64,000 bases of DNA from Candidatus Nitrohelix vancouverensis. GTDB lineage: Bacteria; Nitrospinota; Nitrospinia; Nitrospinales; VA-1. The stretch is from positions 770,557 through 834,556 of the forward strand of contig CP048620.1 of the NCBI GenBank assembly GCA_015698305.1, in the 5' to 3' direction. The notes under the pieces are model-generated. The model was not told where the DNA came from. It saw only the letters and a program-made list of their open reading frames with translations, and did not search any database. The first letter of the stretch is position 1. Each line of letters opens with the position of its first letter. A program made the position numbers and the translations under genes. Shown in pieces: positions 54,874 through 62,845 of this stretch.

Positions 54874-56550
54874 ATGGAATTCCAGGTATCAGCGCGCAAA
54901 TGGAGACCGCAGAAATTTGCGGAACTGGTTGGGCAGGAAGCGATCGTCCAGACTTTGAAAAACGCCGTCGCTTTAGATCGGGTGGCGCACGCCTATTTAT
55001 TTTCAGGCACGCGCGGCGTTGGCAAAACCACGCTGGCGCGGATTTACGCCAAGACGCTCAATTGCGTGGAAGGCCCGGGCGAAGAGCCTTGCGATGTTTG
55101 CGAAAACTGCGTGCAGATTCGCGAAGGCGCCTGCCTCGACGTGCGCGAGATCGACGGCGCCTCGAACAACGGCGTGGATGAGATCCGCGATCTCATCGAG
55201 AATATCCAGTATGGCGCGGTGTCCTGCCGCTACAAGGTTTATATCATCGACGAAATTCATATGCTCTCCAAGAGCGCCTTCAACGCCTTATTGAAAACGC
55301 TGGAGGAACCGCCCGCGCGCACCTTGTTTATTTTCGCGACGACGGAATTGAACAAGATACCGGAGACGATCCTGTCGCGTTGCCAGTGGTTTGAATTCAA
55401 GCCGCTCAACCAGACCCAGATCGTTCGGCAATTGCAGTTGATCTGCGAAAAGGAAGGCATCCAGGTCGACGAGGTCAGTCTGGAAGCCATCGCTAAAAAT
55501 GGATTTGGAAGCATGCGCGACGCGCAGAGCATGCTCGATCAGGCCATCGCCTATTGCGGCAAGGACATCACGCAGGATTCGGTGGAAACCGCGCTCGGTA
55601 TTGTCGGCAGGCAGGATCTGGAACGGTTCATCAATGGGCTGATCGCAAAACAGGCGGATGCCTTGATCCTGCAGATTCAGGAAGCGGCGGGCAAGGGCAA
55701 GGACCTGATTTTATTTTGCCGCGACCTGGCGGAATACGTGCGCAATCTGGCCTTTGTCAAAATATCGAAAAATCCGGAAAGCATTCTGGGCGCGCATCGC
55801 GAACTGGAGACCTTGAAAAAACAGGCGGAGTCGTTCGATGAAGATGAATTGAAGCAGTTTTTCATGGTGTTGTCGCGCACCGAAGGGGATATGCGTCGCA
55901 GCGCTTTGAGCCAGATGATTTTTGAAATGTCGGTCCTGCGCCTCACAGACGCACGACCTTATCAGAAGATCGACGAAATGATTCAGACCCTGAATCGCAT
56001 GGAGCCGCCTTCGGCCGCCCCGGCTGAAAAAAAAAAATTAAGAACTGAATCGCCAGCGCCTGAAAGCGTCGCTGTTCCGCAAAAGCAAAAGGCGCCTGAA
56101 TCAGCCCCGCCTCCTTCATCGCAGGCGCTTGAAGCGCCTCAGGCAGAGGCCGCGCCGGCAACCGCAGTCAGGAAGAAGGACGAAAGCTCGCATTGGGAAG
56201 AAATTCGACGTGATATTTGCGGTAAAAAGCCCTTCTTTGAATCGATCCTCGAAAAATGTCAGCTCGTTAAATTGACCTCCAGCGAATTGCATCTTCAGTT
56301 CTTCGACGCCTTCAGCAAGGAATTGGCGGAAGGCGAAGATTATGTTGATCTTTTAAAAAAATCGGCAAAGTCCATTTGCGATTTCGATGTTGCGGTACAA
56401 CTCACCGTCGGGCCAAAGCAAACGATTCCCACGGAGACAAATTTGCAAGACAAGGAAGATCAAGAAGCATATAATAAGGAAAAGCTGATAACTGAAAACG
56501 AAATCATACAAGACGCCCTGGAAATCTTTGGCGGGGTGGTCAAGCGATAG
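54874..56550 (+). CDS. dnaX: DNA polymerase III tau/gamma subunit
   Basis: 558 residues as tau. MEFQVSARKWRPQKFAELVG start; Walker A GTRGVGKTTLARIY; zinc module CVEGPGEEPCDVCENC; Walker B YIIDEIHMLS; sensor segment SRCQWFEFKPL. Domain III ends near 375. A Pro/Ala/Lys linker follows, then the tau-specific tail. In the linker an 11-A run (56027-56037) covers E385 to K388. A one-base slip either way reaches a stop within four codons, giving a gamma-like product of about 390 residues. Clamp-loader ATPase of the replisome. Followed by ybaB and recR, a classical order. Confidence 0.96.
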   Translation: MEFQVSARKWRPQKFAELVGQEAIVQTLKNAVALDRVAHAYLFSGTRGVGKTTLARIYAKTLNCVEGPGEEPCDVCENCVQIREGACLDVREIDGASNNGVDEIRDLIENIQYGAVSCRYKVYIIDEIHMLSKSAFNALLKTLEEPPARTLFIFATTELNKIPETILSRCQWFEFKPLNQTQIVRQLQLICEKEGIQVDEVSLEAIAKNGFGSMRDAQSMLDQAIAYCGKDITQDSVETALGIVGRQDLERFINGLIAKQADALILQIQEAAGKGKDLILFCRDLAEYVRNLAFVKISKNPESILGAHRELETLKKQAESFDEDELKQFFMVLSRTEGDMRRSALSQMIFEMSVLRLTDARPYQKIDEMIQTLNRMEPPSAAPAEKKKLRTESPAPESVAVPQKQKAPESAPPPSSQALEAPQAEAAPATAVRKKDESSHWEEIRRDICGKKPFFESILEKCQLVKLTSSELHLQFFDAFSKELAEGEDYVDLLKKSAKSICDFDVAVQLTVGPKQTIPTETNLQDKEDQEAYNKEKLITENEIIQDALEIFGGVVKR

Positions 56551-56555
56551 ACGAT

Positions 56556-56876
56556 ATGTTTGGTAAAGATATAGGATCGATGTTCAAGCAGGCCCAGCAA
56601 ATGCAAAGCAAGCTGGCCGAAATTCAGGAAGAGCTCGCGCAGAAACGCGTGGAGGTTTCGACCGGCGGCGGCATGGTAAAAATCACTGCCAACGGGGCGA
56701 ATGAGATTCTTTCCGTGGAAATCGACGAAGAACTGATCAACATGAAAGACCGTGAGGTTCTGGAAGATTTGATCGTCGGCGCGGTGAATGAAACGCATCG
56801 CAAAGTTAAAGAGCTGGCCCAGGAAGAAATGACTCGCCTGACCGGCGGCATCAAAATCCCGGGATTATTTCCCTGA
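56556..56876 (+). CDS. ybaB: Nucleoid-associated protein, YbaB/EbfC family
   Basis: 106 residues. MFGKDIGSMFKQAQQMQSKL, AEIQEELAQKRVEVSTGGGMVKITANG and TRLTGGIKIPGLF are standard. It binds DNA as a tweezer-shaped dimer. Five bases after dnaX and followed by recR, so one operon. Confidence 0.95.
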   Translation: MFGKDIGSMFKQAQQMQSKLAEIQEELAQKRVEVSTGGGMVKITANGANEILSVEIDEELINMKDREVLEDLIVGAVNETHRKVKELAQEEMTRLTGGIKIPGLFP

Positions 56877-56928
56877 TTCCCCTTTCTGTTCAGGACGAAA
56901 CCCGTCCTGATTTTCTGAAAAAATATTT

Positions 56929-57528
56929 GTGAAACGACCCCCTCCAGTTACAGATTTGATCGAGGAATTGAAGCGCCTGCCCGGAATCGGTCAAAAGACT
57001 GCAGAGCGGCTCTCATTTTTTCTGATGCGCGGTCCGGCGGAACGGGCGCAGAAACTTTCCGATGCGATACGCAACGTGAAGGAGAAAATCGTTCTCTGTA
57101 GTATCTGCCACGGGATCACGGAAGAGAATCCCTGCCTGATTTGCAAGAACCCCTCGCGCGACGACGCCCTCATTTGCGTTGTCGAAGAACCGCACGATGT
57201 TTATGTGATGGAAAACCTGGGCGAGTTTCAGGGCGTTTATCATGTGTTGATGGGCGTGATCTCGCCGCTGGACGGGCTGGGCCCGGACGATTTGACCATC
57301 GGCGCCCTGCAGGAACGGGTGACGAAGACGCGCCCGCGCGAAGTCATCATCGCCACCAATCCGGATATGGAAGGCGAGACCACGGCTTCGTACATTGCCC
57401 GATCCCTGAAACCGCTGGGCGTGAAGGTGACGCGAATCGCGCGCGGCTTGCCGGTGGGCGGCGAAATCGAATACGCCGATTCGGTGACTTTGATCAAATC
57501 GCTGGAAGGCCGAACGGAAATGACCTGA
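56929..57528 (+). CDS. recR: Recombination protein RecR
   Basis: 199 residues with a GTG start (MKRPPPVTDLIEELKRLPGI). Helix-hairpin-helix GIGQKTAERLSFFLM, zinc finger CSICHGITEENPCLIC, Toprim domain ICVVEEPHDVYVMENLGEFQGVYHVLMGVISPLDGLGP. C-terminal ARGLPVGGEIEYAD. It loads RecA onto gaps with RecO/RecF. Confidence 0.96.
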   Translation: MKRPPPVTDLIEELKRLPGIGQKTAERLSFFLMRGPAERAQKLSDAIRNVKEKIVLCSICHGITEENPCLICKNPSRDDALICVVEEPHDVYVMENLGEFQGVYHVLMGVISPLDGLGPDDLTIGALQERVTKTRPREVIIATNPDMEGETTASYIARSLKPLGVKVTRIARGLPVGGEIEYADSVTLIKSLEGRTEMT

Positions 57529-57720
57529 ACGCTGTTTCTGCGCGGGGTCGGGAAAAAGGAAGTTGTGAGAGCGGAGTGACAGGGCAATATTGTTAAAACC
57601 GCTTGACATTACAAGGCTAATGGATTAATTTTCCTAATTCAATTCGACTCCTTTTTACAGGGTTTGGCCCGACGCATAAAACGCGGCGTCGGAAAACAAT
57701 CGAATTCAAATGAATACCAT

Positions 57721-57795
57721 TCCGGTGTGGCGCAATGGTAGCGCATGCGGCTGTTAACCGCAGGGTTACTGGTTCGAGTCCAGTCGCCGGAGCCA
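57721..57795 (+). tRNA. tRNA-Asn (anticodon GTT)
   Basis: TCCGGTG pairs with CGCCGGA (one G-T), discriminator G, CCA encoded. Anticodon loop CTGTTAA gives GTT. TTGACA (57603-57608), 17 bp and TAATTT may be its promoter. Confidence 0.95.
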
Positions 57796-57802
57796 TATAC
57801 AA

Positions 57803-57836
57803 AAAACCGTCGCCCTTTGGGTGGCGGTTTTTTTTT
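57803..57836 (+). terminator. Rho-independent terminator after tRNA-Asn
   Basis: AAACCGTCGCC, loop CTTTGGG, TGGCGGTTT followed by a T run. Stem of about nine pairs. Confidence 0.9.
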
Positions 57837-58711
57837 CTGGCCCGTGGCCAGTTACATATCGCTTAACTCCTTCTGCTATCCACACTTTCAGGGCGCAATC
57901 GAAACGCTTCGGCTTTTTATTTTGTGGGCAAAACCACCCTCACCTGTATCCTCTCCCTGAGGGAGAGGGCGGGTTTCACCCGTATGCTAAATAGGCGAAA
58001 CGTTTTGATTGGGCTCGAAGCGACGTCATTGCGAGGAGCGTCAGCGACGAAGCAATCCAGCGACTTTCATAGAACGCTTAAAGCCGCTGGATCGCCACGG
58101 CCTTATCAGGCGCTCGCGATGACGAACGGGTTTCACCCGCAGGATAAAGGCCGAAGCGTTTCAATTGCGCCCAACGGGATTGATAGCAGTACGGGCGGCA
58201 GAGCGTTAGAAATTCCCTCTCCCATCGCGGGCGGACTACGTCCGCAGGATAAAGGCCGTAGCTTTGGATTGCGTTCAGAGAGATTGATAGCAGAAAAAGT
58301 TGAGCGTTAGAAACCCCTCTCCCTCAGGGAGAGGGCTGGGTGAGGGGGACGGGTTTCACCCGCAGGATGAGAACCGCAAAGTTCCAGTTGCGCCCGAAAA
58401 GTGTGAATAGCAATGCGAGTTGAGCGTTACGGGTGTGGCGGCAGGCCACCGACGAAGCAATCCAGAGACTTTCACGAAATGCCTGAAGCCGCTGGATCGC
58501 CACGCGCCTTATCAGGCGCTCGCGATGACGGCTCCAATTGCGCCCAACGGGATTGATAACAGTACGGGCAGAGCGTTAAGGCTCCGGCGCCTCGCCGGGG
58601 GTGAGGGGAAAAATATTATTCCGCATCCCCTGCCAGAAGGTTTGATTCCCGGATTCTGCATGTGGTAACATTAGTCCTATTTATGCAAAACCCTAAGAAT
58701 TAGAAAGTTAC
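57837..58711. repeat. Composite repeat island 7 (largest)
   Basis: About 870 bp without a gene. Hairpins GCGGGT-TTC-ACCCGt (57969-57983), CGGGT-TTC-ACCCG (58127-58139), GCGGAC-TAC-GTCCGC (58231-58245), CGGGT-TTC-ACCCG (58350-58362), CCGGCG-CCT-CGCCGG (58584-58598). A full 101-bp element with terminal inverted repeats occupies 58024-58124, and a shortened relative lies at about 58444-58530. Several copies of the ctctccc...gggagag module. Ends before the ketosynthase promoter region. Confidence 0.85.
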
Positions 58712-59965
58712 ATGTTCCCACGAAGAGTGGTCATTAGCGGTTTGGGCGCCGTAAGCCCCAACGGCATCGGCAAAGAAACTTTTTGGCGCAATACCTGCGA
58801 AGGACTCAGCGGGGTGGATCGCATTTCCAGTTTCGATCCTTCGCATCTTACCTGCCAGATCGCGGGCGAGGTCTCGGACTTCGATCCCGGCGCTTATTAC
58901 TCCAAAGGCGATCTCAACAAACTGCCGCGCGCGGCGCCGCTTGCTGTGGCGGCGGCTAAAGAAGCCCTGAATGATTCTGGCATCGATCTGACAGAGTTCG
59001 ACGAAGAGGATTTCGAGAGCCTTGGCGTATTGGTCGGGAGCGGCGGCGCGGGTTTCGATTTTTCCGAAAAGCAGTTCGAAATTTATTTCAGCGGACAGAA
59101 GCACAAGATCAGCCCTTACGCAATTTCCAATTCCCTCGTCGGCATGCTGGCGAGCGAGATTTCCATGTACTTCGGCCTGATGGGGCGAAGCCATGTGATC
59201 GCCAACGGTTGCACCAGCTCGACGGACGCGATCGGCTACGCTTTCAACTCCATCCGATACGGTCAGGAAGACTGGTTGCTCTCCGGCGGCGTGGAGGCTT
59301 GCGTGACTCCGGCGATGATGTGCGGTTTCCAGCGCATGAAGGTGAACCCGGTGAATTTCAACGACGACCCAAGGCGCGGCTCGCGTCCCTTCAATCAGGA
59401 TCGCGAAGGTTTCGTGCTGGCGGAAGGAAGCTGGATGTTGATCCTCGAAGAACTGGAACACGCCAAGAAACGCGGCGCGCCAATTTACGCGGAAATTCTG
59501 GGCTATGGCGCGACCTGCGACGCTTATCACCGCGTCGCCATCATGCCCGACGGCAAGCAGTCGACCCGCGCTCTGAAGCTGGCGATGAAAGACGCGCGCG
59601 TTGATAAAGGAGATATCGAATACATCAATCTGCACGGCACCTCGACGGAGCTGAACGACCGGGTCGAAACCTTCGCGGTCAAGCAGGCGTTCAACAGTCA
59701 CGCCAAGAGCATTCCGACCAGTTCCACCAAGTCGATGATCGGGCACCCGCAGGGCGCGTCCGGCGCGCTCGGTGTATCCGTCGCCGCGCTCTCGTTAAAG
59801 CATGGCTACCTGACGCCGACGATCAATCAGGAAAAGCCGGACCCGCAATGCGATATCGACTACATCTCGAATCAGGGCCGGGAAGTGAAGATCAAACGAG
59901 CGATCAGCAACTGCATCTCCTTCGGCTCAAAAAATTCGGCGCTGGTGCTGGGACAATGGGAATGA
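58712..59965 (+). CDS. Beta-ketoacyl-ACP synthase, FabF-like
   Basis: 417 residues, full-length KAS II fold: VVISGLGAVSPNGIGKETFW start. Catalytic triad Cys-His-His all present: Cys in IANGCTSSTDAIG (FabF usually TACAT), His in LHGTSTELND and His in SMIGHPQGASG (usually GHLLGAAG). The substitutions around the nucleophile make it a divergent paralogue rather than the housekeeping enzyme. It condenses malonyl-ACP with acyl chains, perhaps for a special lipid or polyketide. No acyl carrier protein is next to it. Confidence 0.85.
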   Translation: MFPRRVVISGLGAVSPNGIGKETFWRNTCEGLSGVDRISSFDPSHLTCQIAGEVSDFDPGAYYSKGDLNKLPRAAPLAVAAAKEALNDSGIDLTEFDEEDFESLGVLVGSGGAGFDFSEKQFEIYFSGQKHKISPYAISNSLVGMLASEISMYFGLMGRSHVIANGCTSSTDAIGYAFNSIRYGQEDWLLSGGVEACVTPAMMCGFQRMKVNPVNFNDDPRRGSRPFNQDREGFVLAEGSWMLILEELEHAKKRGAPIYAEILGYGATCDAYHRVAIMPDGKQSTRALKLAMKDARVDKGDIEYINLHGTSTELNDRVETFAVKQAFNSHAKSIPTSSTKSMIGHPQGASGALGVSVAALSLKHGYLTPTINQEKPDPQCDIDYISNQGREVKIKRAISNCISFGSKNSALVLGQWE

Positions 59966-59991
59966 TCTCAATTTTATGAGACAATAAGGCC

Positions 59992-60591
59992 ATGGAATTT
60001 TTCAATCAGATATCGGAATTCAAATTGCATCGCGCTTTCGGCGCCGGGTTGTTCTGCCTTGCGCTGAGCGCCTGCGGCGGGCCTTTGGTTTCGGTGGATG
60101 TGACGGTGGTCGATCAGAAAACCGCGTTGGAAAACCAGATTCTGGGGAGCTATGAAGAGATCGGCAACGACATGCTCCTGCTTGCGTCGGTGCGTTCGGT
60201 GGATGAAACCGGAGCGCTGAAAACGGTTGCGGAAGTTCCCAAGGATAAAAGAGCGGCGATTCAGGCGCGGCAGAGGCAGGAGTTCAATCAGGATGATATT
60301 GCGCAGTTCAAAAAGGACGCCTGCGCGGGAGAGACCGCCGAAGGCGACCTGGCTTTTCTCGACAAGACTTGCGCCAACAAGGACGAGCAGTTCCTCACCT
60401 TCGCGAAAACCATCATCGCTGAAGAAAACGAGAGCCGCCAGGTGATTCTCGAACGCATCATCGCCACCAACGAAACTTTCTCGGTGGACGACATGCCCAA
60501 GGTCAGAAAAATCTTTGCCGGACTCAACCGCGACAAGGCCAAGCCCGGCGAATGGATACAGCTGGAAAACGGCGAATGGAGCGTTAAATAA
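59992..60591 (+). CDS. DUF1318-like lipoprotein
   Basis: 199 residues. Signal with lipobox (AFGAGLFCLALSAC|GG). VSVDVTVVDQKTALENQILG then SYEEIGNDMLLLASVRSVDE, RQRQEFNQDDIAQFKKDACAGE and a second segment ENESRQVILERIIATNETFS match YdbL/DUF1318-like proteins. 27 bp after the ketosynthase gene. Role unknown; periplasmic. Confidence 0.7.
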   Translation: MEFFNQISEFKLHRAFGAGLFCLALSACGGPLVSVDVTVVDQKTALENQILGSYEEIGNDMLLLASVRSVDETGALKTVAEVPKDKRAAIQARQRQEFNQDDIAQFKKDACAGETAEGDLAFLDKTCANKDEQFLTFAKTIIAEENESRQVILERIIATNETFSVDDMPKVRKIFAGLNRDKAKPGEWIQLENGEWSVK

Positions 60592-60604
60592 AAATCCCCA
60601 CCGC

Positions 60605-60856
60605 TTAACGGTAAGGCATCTGGTTGCCGTTCAACTGCTTCTCGATATTGATCTCTTCCAGATTTTCCTGTTGCACAAAGGCCTCGAATTCGCGCGGGCT
60701 TTTGAACTCGAAAACCTTCGGTTCCTTTTGACCGCAGATCTCTTCATCCTGATCCAGGGTCAGCATGTTATTTTCAATTTTGTTGATCTTGAATTTCTTC
60801 CGCGTTTTAAATTTCTCAAAAATTTCTTTATAAACAGGTTCCAGGTTCAGAGCCAT
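60605..60856 (-). CDS. Small cytosolic protein of unknown function
   Basis: 83 residues, excellent AAGGAG five bases before the ATG. MALNLEPVYKEIFEKFKTRK, then EPKVFEFKSPREFEAFVQQENL. Charged, mixed alpha/beta, no membrane segment or signal. Stop lies 13 bp from the lipoprotein stop, so convergent. Not recognised. Confidence 0.65.
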   Translation of the reverse strand: MALNLEPVYKEIFEKFKTRKKFKINKIENNMLTLDQDEEICGQKEPKVFEFKSPREFEAFVQQENLEEINIEKQLNGNQMPYR

Positions 60857-61081
60857 GGTATCTCCTTGGTTAGATGAACAATGTTGAGATAATTTATCAT
60901 AGTCCTGCGATTCAAAAAATTCAATCCATCATAAAAAAATTAACAATTTTTTAAAATTATGCTAGGCTTTTCCAGATTCATAGAGCGCGACTTCATGTCG
61001 CGGAGGCAAATTGTAACTCTGCAGAGCCTCCATTAGCGGATCCAACCGGCATCGCAATGCCCCTTCCCGGTTAAAGACACC

Positions 61082-62533
61082 ATGCCCAAACGACGCACCC
61101 TGAAAACCATCGCAGACGAAGTCATCAGAGAGTCCCGATCCCCGCTCAAGGCGGAAGAAATTATTGCTAAAATACAAAATCGCTGGCGTCGCAAAATAGC
61201 CCCCGACACGCTGAACGATTTGCGCCGCGGACTCGAACATCACCAATACCTCATCGGCGTGGAGTCGAACGATTACATGCCCTATCCCGCCGTGTTCCGC
61301 GAACTCGGCGATTTCCCGCTGTCCTTGCCGCTGGGGAAAATGGAACTGGCGCGGCGCCGCTTTCTGCCCGGACACCGGCTCATCCCTTTCATATCGCACG
61401 ATCTCAACGAGTCCGATCTGGTGTTCTTCGATCCACAGGGCCGCGAGTTGCCGAAGGAGCGACAAACTTTCCTTATAGAAGACGTCATTCATTATTATCA
61501 GTACGCCGCTGGAACGCATTTCCCCGGCGATATCCAGATCAACGAAGGCGCGCCGGGCAAAAGCTCGATCACCGTTTCGGTGTGGGACCTGACCGATATG
61601 TTCCGTGATAGACCCTGCCGCCAGGGCGATCATTTTCTTGTCCGCCTGCTGGATTACGATAACGGAGTTTTTCAGATTCAGCCTTACCCGCAATCGCAGT
61701 GGAGGGAAGACCGCCTGCGACTGCGCTCGCTCAACGTTTCCCTGGAAAACGAACTAGCGCGACTGTGCGAAGAAAACCCGTCCTTCGCCGAAGCGGGACT
61801 GGAAAAACAACTCCTGCGCGGTTTGCTGGCTCTGGATAAAACGCTGTTGCCGCTCTCGGCTTTCAATATTTCGGAATTTCTGGAATCGCTCAACCACCTC
61901 GCCCTCGTCGGTCGCGAAGGCGAAGGCGTGCGACTGGCTCCAATGGCCAATACCTTGCCGAGCCAGTACCTGTGCGAGGAAGCGGTGCGCATGCCGACCG
62001 GGAAAACCGGATCGCTCAAAGCTATTTTCGAAGACCTCGGTCTGGCTGTCGACGCGGAAGAGTTCAACGCCATTCTCTACACCATCATGGGATCGGATGA
62101 CTACAAGCTGGAATCGGTATTCGACCTGATTTTTGGCGGGGAAGGAAAACTGTTCTACGACAAGACGCAACATAATGCGTTCTACACGCACCTGCGCGAG
62201 TTGTTGTTTCAGGTCTGCGAAGACCTCAAGGAACCGGAGTCTTTACTCATCACGCGACTGCGCGATAACGTGGTGCGCACCAAACTGCGCCTGATCGGCC
62301 TTCTACGTTTCCTCGAAAAAAATGAAGTGGGCCTGAAAGACCTGCCGCTGGAAATTCTGGAGCAGATCGTCGATATCGACCATTACTGCACGCAGACCCT
62401 GCGCGAACTGGCGCAACGCAACCCCATGCCGGAGATCACCTTCCTGCGCGACTCGCGCCTTACGCTGAAAATCATCGAGCCGCATATCGACAAACTCGAA
62501 GAAGATATCTACTACCGCCTCGACGTCTACTAA
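61082..62533 (+). CDS. Large protein with N-terminal HARE-HTH-like domain
   Basis: 483 residues. N-terminal ~65 residues (MPKRRTLKTIADEVIRESRS, PLKAEEIIAKIQNRW) resemble HARE-HTH winged helices. The rest is mainly helical with acidic segments (LNVSLENELARLCEENPSFAE; LLITRLRDNVVRTKLRLIGLLRFLEKNE). No catalytic motif seen. May be a DNA-associated regulator or structural protein. The stop TAA directly abuts hairpin CCAGCG-TGC-CGCTGG (62534-62548). Confidence 0.6.
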   Translation: MPKRRTLKTIADEVIRESRSPLKAEEIIAKIQNRWRRKIAPDTLNDLRRGLEHHQYLIGVESNDYMPYPAVFRELGDFPLSLPLGKMELARRRFLPGHRLIPFISHDLNESDLVFFDPQGRELPKERQTFLIEDVIHYYQYAAGTHFPGDIQINEGAPGKSSITVSVWDLTDMFRDRPCRQGDHFLVRLLDYDNGVFQIQPYPQSQWREDRLRLRSLNVSLENELARLCEENPSFAEAGLEKQLLRGLLALDKTLLPLSAFNISEFLESLNHLALVGREGEGVRLAPMANTLPSQYLCEEAVRMPTGKTGSLKAIFEDLGLAVDAEEFNAILYTIMGSDDYKLESVFDLIFGGEGKLFYDKTQHNAFYTHLRELLFQVCEDLKEPESLLITRLRDNVVRTKLRLIGLLRFLEKNEVGLKDLPLEILEQIVDIDHYCTQTLRELAQRNPMPEITFLRDSRLTLKIIEPHIDKLEEDIYYRLDVY

Positions 62534-62845
62534 CCAGCGTGCCGCTGGACTCTTAATGGCTCCACTCGTATTGCTATCAAATCCATTAGGCGCAATCTAA
62601 ACATCTACGGCTCTTATCCCCGGACGAAGTCCGCCCGGCCAGCGTGCCGCTGGTCCCTTAATGGCTCCACTCGCACTGCTATCCATCCCGTTGGTCGCAT
62701 TTAAGCGGACGAAGTCCGTCCCCTCTCCCCCGGAGGGAGAGGGCTAGGGTGAGGGGGCGTGGACATTCATTATTAATATGTAATTGGTCGTTCTTGATTA
62801 TTTTAAGAAAACAGGTAAAGGCTTGATGTTATTTGCAGGAATGGT
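62534..62845. repeat. Composite repeat island 8
   Basis: Hairpins CCAGCG-TGC-CGCTGG (62534-62548), CGGAC-GAA-GTCCG (62620-62632), CCAGCG-TGC-CGCTGG (62638-62652), GCGGAC-GAA-GTCCGt (62705-62719). The ctctcccccggagggagaggg module at about 62723-62745. The final 80 bp are AT-rich and hold nothing I can name. Confidence 0.8.

Noticed and set aside
57924-58310. ORFs in the large repeat island
   Set aside because: Made of translated repeat units (hairpins and ctctccc modules); no ribosome-binding site or domain.
58700-59746. 348-residue minus-strand ORF opposite the ketosynthase
   Set aside because: Antisense shadow; starts inside and ends just past the ketosynthase start.
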